Shown piece after piece: positions 10,871 to 20,995 of a DNA stretch of 64,000 nucleotides; the first letter of the stretch is position 1; each line of letters starts with the position of its first letter. The stretch is from NCBI RefSeq assembly GCF_024139115.2, contig NW_026942490.1, positions 1-64,000 of the forward strand, written 5' to 3'. The notes under the pieces are model-generated. The model searched no databases. It saw nothing but the letters and a program-made list of their open reading frames with translations, and was not told the origin of the DNA. The translations under genes were made by a program, and so were the position numbers. The DNA is from Armigeres subalbatus. Taxonomy: Eukaryota; Arthropoda; Insecta; Diptera; Culicidae.

Positions 10871-11405
10871 TTAAATCCCTTGCTGAAGAAAATCAGCGTG
10901 ATAGACGTATGTGGATTCTAACGTTGTACTTAACAATACATGTTTCGAGCATTGACAGCCCATTACGCTGGAATGTGCCAACAACGATTTGAAAAGTTCC
11001 ATTGTGTCGAACGACATCACAATGCAATGCGATGCAGATTCCACTCTCTGTACCAATTCCACGTACCATGACTCTCCAATCAGAGGAAAACTTACACAAG
11101 CGGATACCAAGCCAGATCCAGTCACTCCACCGAGATTAAAATTGAAACATCTCGTATGAAGGATGTTTTAGCCAGCAGCTGGGTTCAACCGGCGGACGAC
11201 GGACGTTGGTAAACTCGTACGAGTTCATGCCATACCTCACTTTTTCATCCGCATCGTATACAGGTACAGGTTGGTATCCGTCGAAAAGGAACACGTTCAT
11301 CCACAAGAAGGATAATAGATTTTCATTGGTTTGACGTGACAGTGTGACAGTTTGCTCACAGTTAATTTTCATGGGATTCAACACACTCACACGAGAACAG
11401 GGCAC
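10871..11405 (-). other. Possible decayed or spliced coding sequence, unidentified
   Basis: Two consecutive minus-strand frames in different phases, 11405-11136 and 11125-10871, have a more even codon and base composition than their surroundings and no repeat relatives in the window. The first contains LWMNVFLFDGYQPVPVY and RYGMNSYEFTN and stops after EMFQF. The second contains SFPLIGESWYVELVQR. They could be one old coding sequence broken by a frameshift at about 11130, but I recognise no family, and chance remains quite possible. Confidence 0.25.
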
Positions 11406-11629
11406 AATGCACTTAACTTATGGTCGTCTCTCGGCATTTTGCTTTATGTTACGTTTTCCACGGGACAATAGGAAATCTGAGTTCAGAACCCGGACTAGCA
11501 CACTGTGACGGAATTAATTTTAAAGCAGAATGATCCGGGAAAATGCAGAAAAAGGTTGTCACGGAAGGTCTACCCACAGCCCGAAAAGCACACGTGTTAG
11601 ATAGGGTGTATGGCATAATATGCAATGGT

Positions 11630-11856
11630 TAAGGACAACCATCACAAAATCCAAAACTCAATTCACTCACGTTCTCAAGGGCACACCACTCAATACGAAG
11701 GCAGCGGACATCTTTTGTTTTTATTATTTCAGGTTTGCTGCGTTGCAGCATGCATGGAATAAGAAAAATGACAGTTGTGCGATGCTTTCATATTTAGTGG
11801 TGTGCCCTTGAAAACGCAAGTAAATTTTGTTTTGGATTCCGAGATGCTTGTCCTTA
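11630..11856. mobile_element. Rep-D: TA-flanked palindromic MITE, copy 1
   Basis: The ends are TA-AGGACAACCATC and, reversed from the right, TA-AGGACAAGCATC. The long arms continue through AATCCAAAAC and AAGGGCACACCACT with moderate divergence. TA at 11630-11631 and 11855-11856 is the apparent duplication, giving an element of 223 bp (11632-11854). The interior words GGGCACACCACT and GCTGCGTTGCAGCATG are shared with the copy inside the hAT pseudogene at 62 kb. No coding capacity. Confidence 0.75.
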
Positions 11857-11967
11857 AGCACATTCATCATTGTAAATCTCCATATATTGAAGCTCTAACC
11901 AAAGTTATGTCACCAGACGGGTTGCCTTCTTTTGGTTACTACGCCAAGTAGCCAAAAATAACAATAA

Positions 11968-12246
11968 TTGGGCACAGGGGCCTTCCTTAGTCGTGTGGTA
12001 AGATGCACGGCTACAAAGCAAGACCATGCTAAAGGTGGCTAGGTTCGATTCTCAGTCCCGGTCTAGGAAAATTTTCTCGTCTTCCCTGGGCATAAAAGTA
12101 TCATCGTGTTAGCCTCATGAAATATGCAAAAATGATAACTTGGCCTAGAAACAGTTAATAACTGTGGAAGTACTTAGATAACACCAAGCTGCGAGGCGGC
12201 AATGTTCTTCTGTGGGATATATTGCCAATAAGAAGAAGAAGAAGAA
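11968..12246 (+). mobile_element. Feilai-like tRNA-derived SINE
   Basis: The head resembles a tRNA. An A-box-like TTAGTCGTGTGGTAAG lies at about 11986 and a B-box-like GGTTCGATTCTC at about 12050, together an internal RNA polymerase III promoter. A tRNA-unrelated body follows (GCGAGGCGGCAATGTTC), and the element ends in AAG triplets at 12232-12246. That layout matches the Feilai SINEs of Aedes aegypti. SINEs encode no protein and depend on a LINE for mobilisation. I could not make out a convincing target duplication. Confidence 0.75.
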
Positions 12247-12264
12247 CTGTGCACAATCTCTTAT

Positions 12265-12499
12265 TTAGGGTCTGTCTCAATTGGATAATTAAACTGAAAT
12301 TAAATTTAAAAGTGACATTTCAATAATTATCAAATAACCCTGCTCGCAGAGCAAGATTACTTTTGACAGATATCGAATCATTTTTCATCGATGTCCTATT
12401 GGAATTGCTGGGTGGCACCAGCCATTCTTATTACGGGGTGTTTTTTAATTTTTGAACTGTCACTTTTAAGTTTAATTCTCCAAATGAGACAGACCCTTA
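12265..12499. mobile_element. TTA-flanked MITE, Harbinger-like
   Basis: The inverted ends are GGGTCTGTCTCAATTGGA and, from the right, GGGTCTGTCTCATTTGGA, extending with gaps through AATTAAACT and AAAAGTGACA. Both ends are bordered by TTA (12265-12267 and 12497-12499). A TTA/TAA duplication with GG-starting ends is the habit of PIF/Harbinger elements. The 229-bp interior has no coding capacity. A degenerate relative lies at about 55.35-55.45 kb. Confidence 0.7.
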
Positions 12500-12793
12500 A
12501 GCTATCAAAAGTCTCGAGCGACATGGGCTTTATGTTCGACAAATTTTCCTAATCTTAGCTCTGGTGATGAATGCTTTTTCAGCTCATGAAAGGTTGGTGC
12601 ATTATTTGCTTGTAACGTAGTAGACAATTATAATGTGCTGCAATCGTAAGCTGTAATTTGGCAACTAGTGCTCCTAATATTGTCCCAAAAAGTTTTGGTT
12701 CATCGTGACAAATGATAATTGATTATTCAATAAAATATTGTAATTGTTATCCGTTCATCTAAAATGCGAAAAAAGGTAAAGTAAAAAACACTT

Positions 12794-13032
12794 TAGGCCG
12801 TTACAATATTTAATTAACTTTTTGTCCTACTGGTCCCCGAATCAAGGGGCGGATAATAAAAAATAAATATTAAAATGAAAAAAATCAAAAAACTCCTCGG
12901 ATTTGTTGACGAATGTTTTGAAAATTTTCAAAATTATCCGAATTTTATTTTGCTGCCCCCTTAAAATATTATTATATAAAATCCGAGAGGGGGGGAAGAC
13001 AAAATGGATTTTTAATATTTGTATCGTCCTTA
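12794..13032. mobile_element. Rep-F: TIR MITE, copy 1
   Basis: The left end, GGCCGTTACAATATTTAATT followed by CTTTTTGTCC, is mirrored at the right by GACAAAATGG and AATATTTGTATCGTCC. Inner arms CTCCTCGGATTTG and AAATCCGAGAGG add a second inverted layer. The relative at 39.9-40.1 kb shares nearly the whole interior (ATGAAAAAAATCAAAAAAC). TA lies next to both ends. The right edge is 40-45 bp upstream of the JAM1-like LINE. Confidence 0.65.
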
Positions 13033-13323
13033 TAAAACAAAAGAAAAATAAACAGTGATAAATATTTCGCATCCGGGCAGCAGGGACTATGTCCAAGGGC
13101 TTGACGATCCCTCCCCAGGCCATCTGCGAGTTGTGGGGCTTGCCTAGGATGTGGTGGGGTTTGACAGTGGGCCCTGTTACACCTCTATAAAAAGCTGCAT
13201 GAATCCGCAAGTAGGCCTCACCAAAGCGACCGTGTGCCGCTCAAAGCGCACAAGCCCAATTCCTGGTGTTAGTTGGGACGCTAAACAGCCCTAACACGAC
13301 GGCCCTCCGACGAGACAGGAGGT

Positions 13324-14196
13324 TTGCGAAGGCCCATTAAGCCGCCTGGAAAACCAATAATTACGAACAATATAAGAGATAATGCGACTCGATATAATCA
13401 GCAAAGACCTAGGCGACAAATACAGGATCACGATTGGAAGCTTGGAACATGGAATTGCAAGTCGCTAGGTTTCGCAGGTTGCGACAGGATGATCTACGAT
13501 GAATTACATCCCCGCAGCTTCGACGTCGTGGCGCTGCAGGAGATTTGCTGGACAGGACAGAAAGTTAGGAAAATCGGGCATCGAGCGGCTACCTTCTACC
13601 AAAGCTGTGGCACCACCAACGAGCTGGGAACCGGCTTCATAGTGCTGGGTAAGATGCGCCATCGTGTGATTGGGTGGCAGCCAATCAACGCAAGGATGTG
13701 CAAGCTGAGGATTAAAGGCCGTTTCTTCAACTATAGCATCATCAACGTGCACTGCCCACACAAAGGGAAACCCGACGACGAGAAAGAAGCGTTCTACGCA
13801 CAGCTGGAGCAGACATACGATGGATGCCCACTGCGGGACGTCAAAATCGTCATCGGTGACATGAACGCACAGGTAGGAAGGGAGGAAATGTATAGACCGG
13901 TCATTGGACCGGATAGTCTGCACAACGTATCGAATGACAACGGCCAACGATGCATTAACTTCGCAGCCTCCCGCGGAATGGTAGTCCGAAGCACCTTCTT
14001 TCCCCCCAAAAATATCCACAAGGCCAGATCACCTAACCAAGAAACGGAAAACCAAATCGACCACGTTCTAATCGACGGTAAATTCTTCTCCGACATCACG
14101 AACGTCCGCACTTACCGCAGCGCGAATATTGAATCCGACCACTACCTCGTTGCAGTATGCCTACGCTCAAAACTCTCGACGGCTACAAGACGGTAA
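13324..14196 (+). pseudogene. LINE copy 2: complete apurinic-type endonuclease domain
   Basis: This 290-codon frame covers the whole endonuclease. In order: a basic N-terminus, LGTWNCKSLGF (about residues 40-50), VALQEICWTG (metal-binding Glu, about 69-78), GTGFIV, NVHCPHKG, VIGDMNAQVG (Asp/Asn pair, about 177-186), ENQIDHVLIDGKF and a closing ESDHYLVAVCLR with the catalytic Asp-His. All core residues appear present, so this domain alone could be intact. The frame ends with TAA at 14194, shortly after the domain, while the linker continues in other frames. The printed start is the leftmost in-frame codon after the leader and not an ATG proven by sequence. Confidence 0.9.
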
Positions 14197-14320
14197 ACTA
14201 GCGCCAGCAGGAAGATCGAGACCGTGAAGAGACGGAGCACCTATACCGCGCTAATAACGCACGAAAGTTCTATGAGAAGGTTAATCGTTCACATAAGGGT
14301 CGTGTGCAACAGCCTTATAT

Positions 14321-15441
14321 GTGAAAGGACATAAGCCGGAACATTCTTACCAACGAGCGGCAAAGGTGGCGGCAGCACTACGAAGAACACCTGTATGGCG
14401 ATGTGGCAGACGAAGATGGCGAAATGGTGAAGAACCTGGGAGAACGCGCGCAGGACATAATTCTACCGGCTCCGGATCTCCAGGAAATCCAGGAGGAGAT
14501 TGGCCGGCTGAAAATTAAACAAAGCCCCTGGGGTTGACCAACTACCAGGAGAGCTATTTAAACACGGTGGTGAGGCACTGGCTAGAGCGCTGCACTGGGT
14601 CATTACCAAGATTTGGGAGGAGGAAGTTTTGCCGCAGGAGTGGATGGAAGGTGTCGTGTGTCCCATCTACAAAAAGGGCGATAAGCTGGATTGTTGCAAC
14701 TACCGCGCAATCACATTGCTGAATGCCGCCTACAAGGTACTCTCCCAAATTTTATGCCGTCGACTAGCACCAATTGCAAGGGAGTTCGTGGGGCAGTACC
14801 AGGCGGGTTTTATGGGCGAACGCTCCACCACACACCAGGTGTTCGCCATTCGCCAAGTACTGCAGACATGTCGCGAATACAACGTGTCCACACATCATCT
14901 ATTCATCGACTTCAAAGCCGCATATGATACAATCGATCGGGACCAGCTATGGCAGCCAATGCACGAACACGGATTTCCGGATAAACTGACACGGTTGATC
15001 AAAGCGACGATGGATCGGGTGATGTGCGTAGTTCGAGTTTCAGGGGCATTCTCGAGTCCCTTCGAAACGCGCAGAGGGTTACGGCAAGGTGATGGTCTTT
15101 CGTGTCTGCTATTCAACATCGCTTTGGAAGGGGTAATACGAAGAGCAGGGATTAACACGAGTGGTGCAATTTTCAATAAGTCCGTCCAGTTATTTGGCTT
15201 TGCCGACGACATAGATATTATGGCACGTAACTTTGAGAAGATGGAGGAAGCCTACATCAGACTGAAGAGGGAAGCCAAGCGGATCGGACTAGTCATTAAC
15301 ACGTCGAAGACAAAGTACATGATAGGAAGAGGTTCAAGAGAAGACAATGTGAGCCACCCATCGCGAGTTTGCATCGGTGGTGACGAAATCGAGGTGGTAG
15401 AAGAATTTGTGTACTTGGGCACTGGTGACTGCCGAAAATGA
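14321..15441 (+). pseudogene. LINE copy 2: reverse transcriptase with intact FADD box
   Basis: The linker and fingers start in shifted frames (a GVDQLPGELF phrase near 14530). From 14629 a 270-codon frame shows PQEWMEGVVCPIYKKGD, NYRAITLL, motif A LFIDFKAAYDTID, motif B RRGLRQGDGLSCLLFN, motif C QLFGFADDIDI with both catalytic aspartates, and SKTKYMIGRGS. The frame is lost at about 15420, where the copy at 32.8 kb has LGSLVTADNDTS and this one has a short deletion. Among the LINE copies here it is the only one that keeps the xADD box. Confidence 0.9.
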
Positions 15442-15902
15442 TACCAGTAGAGAAATTCGGAGACGCATAGTGGCTGGAAATTGTACGTACTTTGGACACG
15501 ATGCTCGTGGAGGAGCAACGCGCACTTGGAGTTTTCGAAAGGAAAGTGCTGCGTACCATCTATGGTGGGGTGCAGATGGCGGACAGTACGTGGAGGAGGC
15601 GAATGAACCACGAGTTGCATCAGCTGCTGGGAGAACCATCCATCGTACACACCAAAATCGGACGACTGCGGTGGGCCGGGCACGTAGCCAGAATGTCGGA
15701 CAGCAACCCGATGAAAATGGTTCTCGACAACGATCCGACGGGCACGAGAAGGCGAGGTGCACAGCGGGCAAGGTGGATCGATCAGGTGGAAGATGACTTG
15801 CGGACCCTCCGTAGACTGCGTGGCTGGCGACGTGTAGCCATGGACCGAGCCGAATGGAGAAGACTCTTATATACCGCACAGGCCACTTCGGTCTTAGTCT
15901 GA
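15442..15902 (+). pseudogene. LINE copy 2: C-terminal region with internal deletion
   Basis: The frame from 15492 gives RALGVFERKVLRTIYGGVQ, RRRMNHELHQLLGEPS, RLRWAGHVARMSDSNP and TGTRRRGAQRARWIDQVEDDL, the usual C-terminus of this RTE lineage, and ends in TGA at 15900. Compared with the minus-strand copy at 32.7 kb, the segment encoding RRRTKLTIYKTLIRPVVLYG is missing: TACTTTGGA runs directly into ACGATGCTCG. The deletion is about 130-150 bp. Confidence 0.85.
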
Positions 15903-15924
15903 ATAAATAATAATAATAAATATC

Positions 15925-16740
15925 TCGCAACAAAACGATTTATTATCGCTGAATTATTGATAAATTTTCGTGATGATCCAACGTTAACATTACCTCCCGT
16001 GAGCATGACTCTACTCGTTTCTATCACTCATACACGATCACACAAATTTAAAAATGAGATGCATAGGAGAATAATGTATGGCAGTTTTGATTCTGATTTT
16101 CAACAAACAATACAAAATGGTTGAACTTATTCCACCAATTAATCAGAAATAATGTATTGCTTCTTGCTCTTGTATTGAAAAGATATTAGAAAATGCACAT
16201 TAGATAGAACACAAGCACACTTAAGGGAAATATGTTTCATTATCTTCATTGATACGGTATTTAATCCATGCTGCTATATTGTTTTCATTTGTACATTGCA
16301 ATGTGAAATGCACATTACAAGTCCGAAAAAAAAGTTTAGTTTCGAATTTTGAAGGTTGATCCTCTCACAAAGCATGACCCACCAAGGTTACCCAGAAACT
16401 GCAAGTGAATGACGCTGACGGTTGGCAAAATTCAGCGATGTGCACAACAATGTTGTCACATACAGAAAATAGAACACATATGGATAACCACCTAGAGACC
16501 TTATTGTTACTGTTTTCATCAAATCACACAATCCTCAGAATACTCACGACAACTTGGAAAATATTGAGTTAATGTGGCTTAAAGCATGTTCTGTGTCGGA
16601 CAAATGTCTAGTCGATATTGGTCAAAAGTTCTGTCAAAGTCAGAGCTGATGTCGGGTAGCTTTTGGGTCTAAGTCAGCCAATGTTGAGTAAGGTTTTGAT
16701 ATTCTAGATCCAAGCTAGAAATGTGTTTCTATTTTTTTTA
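15925..16740. other. Low-copy sequence, no gene recognised
   Basis: No repeat relatives, inverted repeats or convincing coding sequence are visible. The composition is AT-rich but slightly less so than the neighbouring repeats. Confidence 0.4.
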
Positions 16741-16749
16741 TTGATCCCA

Positions 16750-17475
16750 GAGAAAAGCTCTATAGAGCTCTGGAGGAGTTACCGAAAGAATTTATGCATC
16801 AATTTTTTCAGGAATCGCTAAATGAAATTAAGGAGGAACTACCGAATCAATTCCTGAATAAATTTCCGACTGAATTCATGAAGGAATTTTCAAAGGATAA
16901 CCTGAAGGTATTCCTCAAACAATTTCCAACGGAATTTTTAAAGGAGTTACAGAAGGAGCTCCTAAACGCATTTCCGAAAAAAAAAATCTAAAAAAATTTA
17001 GAATGAAATTCCGATAGGATTTCCGTTTCCGAAATACTTATTCGGAAGCTCCCTCAAGAACTCCTTAGAAATCACCTTCTCAATCCTTCGGAAATTCCTG
17101 AAGGGGTATCTTCAAAGCATCTTCATGAAACGAAGTCAGTAATTCCTTCGGAACCTCCCTTAGAAAGACTTTAAGAACCTCTCTTAGGAAGACCTTAGAA
17201 CCGCCGAGATCCTACAAGAATTCCATCAACAATTTATTTTGGAATACTACCATAAATTCACCAAGAAATTCCTCCCAAAGTTTTAGAACAACTTTTTAGG
17301 AAATTCCTGAGTAACCACTGAACAAATTTCTAAAGGGACTTCCAAAGGGCCTCCTGAAAAATTACCGACATTTTCTGATTACTCCATATATCCCTTTGGA
17401 CATTCCTTCAAGACATCCTTCAAAAACTCTTTCAGGAACTCTCTCGAAAAATCCGCCGGAAATAACTTCGGAAAT
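16750..17475. repeat. Degenerate GGAATTCC-type tandem repeat
   Basis: Words such as AAGGAATTTCC, GAATTCCTGAAGG and AGGAACTCC recur every 11-15 bp across the stretch. The 65-codon plus-strand frame at 16794 translates into a periodic peptide (EFLKELQKELL, QFPTEFLKE) that only mirrors the repeat. A second region of the same style is at 24.75-25.15 kb. Confidence 0.7.
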
Positions 17476-17689
17476 TAATCTAAAAAAACGACAGTCGTTG
17501 AGACGCATGTGCTTTTTTTTTAACCATTTCATTTATTCGGTAGGCTCAGTCGTGTGTGACACTTTGCGGAGCCGCAATTCTTAAGTATGATATCTTTATA
17601 ATTTGTATCATCTTATCATTAACAGTTAGTAGGGAAGGGACATAGACCATAATACTCGTGGTGTCTCAAGGTTAGAATTTACTTAATTC

Positions 17690-17925
17690 AGGATGGACGG
17701 GGTAGGAATTTGGGTTAAGGTTGGAAACGGTTTTACATGACGTCGTGCTCGATTTTGATTCAGCAGGGAAACGCATGTGCTGTGGAGTCTGGGTTCGATT
17801 TCCGCATTGGGCAGGGGAAAACCTTTTGCAAAGTGGAACATTCTCCTCGTCTCTCCTCAAATGCTAGATGTTAAGTGTTCAGTCTGTGTGACCATTGGTC
17901 GAAGACAGTGATTCTGTCCTTTAAA
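17690..17925 (+). mobile_element. tRNA-related SINE-like fragment
   Basis: A B-box-like GGTTCGATTTCC lies at about 17791, preceded by GGGAAACGCATGTGCTGTGG in the place of a tRNA anticodon region. A body follows with CATTCTCCTCGTCTC and TGTGTGACCATTGGTCG. The A box is weak and no 3' tail or target duplication is evident. The sequence differs from the Feilai-like copy at 12 kb, so it is another SINE lineage or a tRNA pseudogene. Confidence 0.4.
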
Positions 17926-17939
17926 AATACCTAAACTGC

Positions 17940-18560
17940 AACAATTCTACTCATTTTTATTGGCAAAAATCAATTAATTTAACTCATGATGTTTATTAGT
18001 GCACACATAACCACTCTCCACGCGAAGTACAAATAGAATCTATAATCAAATAAAATGTATGTTTGGTCTCTAATATGCAAATATTGAATTTATGTGTTGA
18101 TACAAATTGCATATATTTGGGTCCCCAAACAATAACATTTTGAAATATTTTCAGACCGAAATATTGTAGTAAAAGCTGCCGAAGTGTTTTAGGAGCAATT
18201 TCTTAAATGCCTGAAGAACAATTCCAGTATTTTCTTAAAAATTAAAGGCTAAAATAAAAACTCCCCCTAAAAAATCAGAAATTTTCCCCAAAAATTGGGG
18301 AAATGCCAATAAAGGAATCAAGGTATGAGCAATACATAAATATAAATTTTTCACAAAAATACTAAATTACCATAAACAATTAATAATTTTCAACTAAACG
18401 GCAATAAATTAGCACATTTAGAAACAAAAATTGCAATTAAAAAGCAGAGATTTCCATGAAGAAATCAAAATATTCCACGGGAAAAAAGAACAAAATTTCC
18501 ATAAATAAATCAATATTAGCAATAAGCAATTACAAAATTTTCCACTAAATAAATATTTTT
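17940..18560. other. Very AT-rich sequence, no feature supported
   Basis: Recurring words such as TTCCATAAATAAATCA, TCCACTAAAT and CCACGGGAAA suggest an eroded simple or dispersed repeat. No gene or inverted repeat is seen. The last part continues on the far side of the 905-bp insert at 19.5 kb, which shows that the two were once adjacent. Confidence 0.45.
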
Positions 18561-18564
18561 TCCA

Positions 18565-19515
18565 CAGAAAAATTAAAACTATCCACGGAGTTCAGTGCGT
18601 GATTTCTCTTGTTTCGGACAGCAGAACGATGACGCGATCGGCCGAAATATTTGTTCTGCATTGCGCGGCCGGTAATAAAAATCAGTTCAGTGCGTGATTT
18701 CTCTTGTTTCGGACTGCAGAACGATGACGCGATCGGCCGAAATATTTGTTCTGCATTGCGCGGCCGGTAATAAAAATCAGTTCAGTGCAAGATTTCTCTT
18801 GTTTCGGACTGCAGAACGATCGCGTGATCGGCCGAAATATTTGTTCTGCATTGCGCGGCCGGTAATAAGAGTAGCTATCGAACAAGTAAGTGCAGTGTGT
18901 GTTTTAGTCGTCAAGAAAGAAATAAAGTATCTATCTTATGTTCGGTGGCTCATGCGCATGTCGTGCGCGGTCGAAAAAAGCGAGTTCTTCAATAGTTTGC
19001 TGTAGCCATCGAACTAGTGAGTACAGAGTGCTGCGCTTCCGTGCGGTCGTTCAAAACGCGAATCTCCTTGGCTTTCATATGCCACCGGGCGTGCATGTTT
19101 TTAACTTTTAACTCGTATTAGTGTCATTTCCCATCCCATAGATCGCATCGCTTACCAAAGTGAATCCAGATAAATTATCCTTTGTAACTAAGACGATATC
19201 CTATCCCAAGACAATCGTGGAGATGCAGAGGTATACTCGGTCTCTAGTAGCAACGAGAGTCGGACTAACAATCCTTCCATTTCTATATGACCGTAAGGAC
19301 GTGGCCGGCGCCGTTATTGACTTTAAATATTTGAGCTCCCGAAACGTGTGCATTGAGAATAGCTAATTGCAGGTGCATTGAGGTAGCTAATCCCAAGCCC
19401 CATTCATTGTGTTCTCTGTACAATTTTGCAAGTTCAGTCAATCACGGAGTAGCAACTACGAATTGTGCGGTCATAATGCTCATGCTCATGATCAGAAAAA
19501 TTAAAACTATCCACG
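18565..19515 (+). mobile_element. 905-bp retroposon-like insert with 23-bp target duplication
   Basis: The sequence from CAGAAAAATTAAAACT to TATCCACG (23 bp) occurs at 18565-18587 and again, identical, at 19493-19515. The insert between them (18588-19492) begins with three near-identical 91-92 bp units, goes on through a unique GC-richer core and ends in ATGCTCATGCTCATGAT, a short repeated tail. A long duplication, 5' tandem monomers and a short tandem 3' tail fit target-primed reverse transcription of a non-LTR element or a derivative that has lost its ORFs. The core resembles 37.6-37.8 kb. I could not assign a family. Confidence 0.75.
18590..18865 (+). repeat. Three tandem 91-92 bp monomers
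   Basis: Each unit contains TTCAGTGCGTGATTTCTC, TTGTTTCGGACTGCAGAACG, ATCGGCCGAAATATTTG and GCGCGGCCGGTAATAA, starting at about 18590, 18682 and 18779. They differ at a handful of positions; for example the third has GATCGCGTGATCGG where the others have GATGACGCGATCGG. Tandem 5' monomers are a known promoter layout in some LINE families, so promoter activity is plausible but unproven. Confidence 0.85.
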
Positions 19516-19775
19516 AAAAAATTAAAAAAACAATAAATATGAAATTTAATAAATATGAAAATTTCCATTAAGAAATAAGAAAAAGAAATGAAACTGAGCA
19601 TTTTCCATAGACGACCCCGTCTTTAATTGCGTTAACTTTTGTCATGGAAAAGTTCATCAATGTTATTGCTTTTTGTATTTTTTTTATGGATTTTTTTCTA
19701 TTTTTGTATTGCTCTTTATTAATAATTTTCAATTTTTTGTGAAAAAATATTTATTTTGTGGAAAATTTTGTAATT
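19516..19775. other. AT-rich sequence, no feature supported
   Basis: Continuation of the AT-rich tract interrupted by the 905-bp insert. Only low-complexity words (TTTTTATGGATTTTTTTC) are visible. Confidence 0.4.
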
Positions 19776-20400
19776 TTTGCCTTGCTCGTATACTAAATAT
19801 ACGTAAAAACTATACGTTCGCTCCAAAACCAAACTTTTTATAGGAGGTGCGGAGACCCATAGTGTTATATACCGATCGATTCAGCTCGTCGAATTGAGGT
19901 AATGTCTTTTTTTGTATGTGTATGTGTGTGCATGTGCGCAAAAGTCCTCAAAAAGTTTTTGAAGCACTTATCTTGCACTGCTGTTGCTCGCAACAGGTTG
20001 CATTCGGCGGGGAATCCTGTCTCATTGTTCCCTATTGAAAATTGGACAGATCAGATAATGGGTTCAAAAGTTATGGCCAAAATGCATTTTCTTTAGACAA
20101 AAACAAGTGAAAAAATCTAGCTCATTTTTGAATAACTTATCTCTAATAGATTTGCTCGCAACAACTTGCATTAGGTGTGGAATCGTGTCCCATTGTTTTC
20201 TATCGAAAATTGACCGAATCAAACTATGGACCCAGAAGTTATGGCCAAAATACAATTTCATATGGCCGAAAACGAGTGAATAAATCTAGCTCACTTTTTG
20301 GCACTTATCCTTAACCGATTGACTCGCAAAACGTGGCGTTCGACGGAGAATCCCGTCCCATTGCTATCTATTTTTCGAGAACGTTCAAAGAGAGATCTGA
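19776..20400 (+). repeat. Rep-A copy with about 2.5 internal tandem units
   Basis: The left end is recognisable (GCCTTGCTCGTATACTAAAT, then GGAGACCCATAGTGTTATAT and CGATTCAGCTCGTCGAATTG). After a short GT-rich tract, a block of about 175 bp (CGCAACAGGTTGCATTCG to TTATGGCCAAAATGC) is repeated two and a half times at about 19988, 20157 and 20326, each version differently mutated. The right end with CTAGGTGGATTAATC is absent. Confidence 0.75.
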
Positions 20401-20995
20401 GTAGGCAAAGCCGAGCTGATAGCAGATCTTTTCTGCTGTCAGGTTTTATTTCCATGAATATTAAAAAATGTGAATCCGTATTTAACTAGTGGAAGCTCAA
20501 TAGTCACGCTCGTTTGGCACAGAAATATTCCATAAAGGAGGGACGGAGCAACTTTAATGTTCATATAAATGAGCATTTTTCAATTGATGGAATTTTAAAC
20601 CCTTTGTAGGACTAACTACACATACATCGGAGTAAGCGGCTCAATTGGTAAGTGAGTTAGGAGATGACGAGCTCTGCTTTAATCAGAGCAATAGTCAAAA
20701 TATAAAGTCGCCCAATTAGTTTCCGGCGTAACCCACTTCTACCATAAGCTTTTCATACACAACCGAAAATAGGACTTGAGCTAATTTTGTCCGTAATTTG
20801 AATGAACAAATTTCATCGTAATGAGCGTTTGTAGTTTTAAGGGAAAATTATCAGGTAATCCCATTTTCTACTCTTTTCTATTATTCGATGATGATGAACG
20901 ACGCTCAAGTAATAATTCAAATAGTATGTAGTTTGTCAAAAATGCTTCTTACATACGTTTGAACATGCTTGGTTTTCTAAAAGGTTACGCTTATA
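20401..20995. other. No gene recognised
   Basis: A tRNA-like phrase (GGCTCAATTGGTAAGTGAG) occurs at about 20639 but no B box follows at the right distance. The rest is ordinary AT-rich DNA. Confidence 0.35.

Larger units (their letters stand above)
13075..15922 (+). mobile_element. Near full-length but broken JAM1-like RTE retrotransposon (LINE copy 2)
   Basis: The element has a GC-rich 5' leader (from GGGCAGCAGGGACTATG at about 13078), a single endonuclease-reverse transcriptase ORF broken by frameshifts, a very short 3' UTR and a tail of TAA repeats at 15903-15921. A single ORF with an apurinic-type endonuclease, RTE-style reverse transcriptase and a microsatellite tail define the RTE clade, of which JAM1 is the Aedes example. 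Length is about 2.85 kb. No target duplication could be resolved. The copy is inactive: I see frame breaks near 14200-14330, 14520 and 15420 and an internal deletion at about 15492. Confidence 0.85.

Noticed and set aside
15334..15933. Minus-strand 199-codon frame
   Set aside because: It is the antisense shadow of the RTE C-terminal region, whose plus-strand homology is unambiguous.
16794..16991. Lys/Glu/Phe-rich periodic frame resembling a coiled-coil protein
   Set aside because: The periodicity comes from the GGAATTCC-type DNA repeat that continues outside the frame.
20636..20715. SINE or tRNA suggested by GGCTCAATTGGTAAGTGAG
   Set aside because: No B box at the required distance and no tail.
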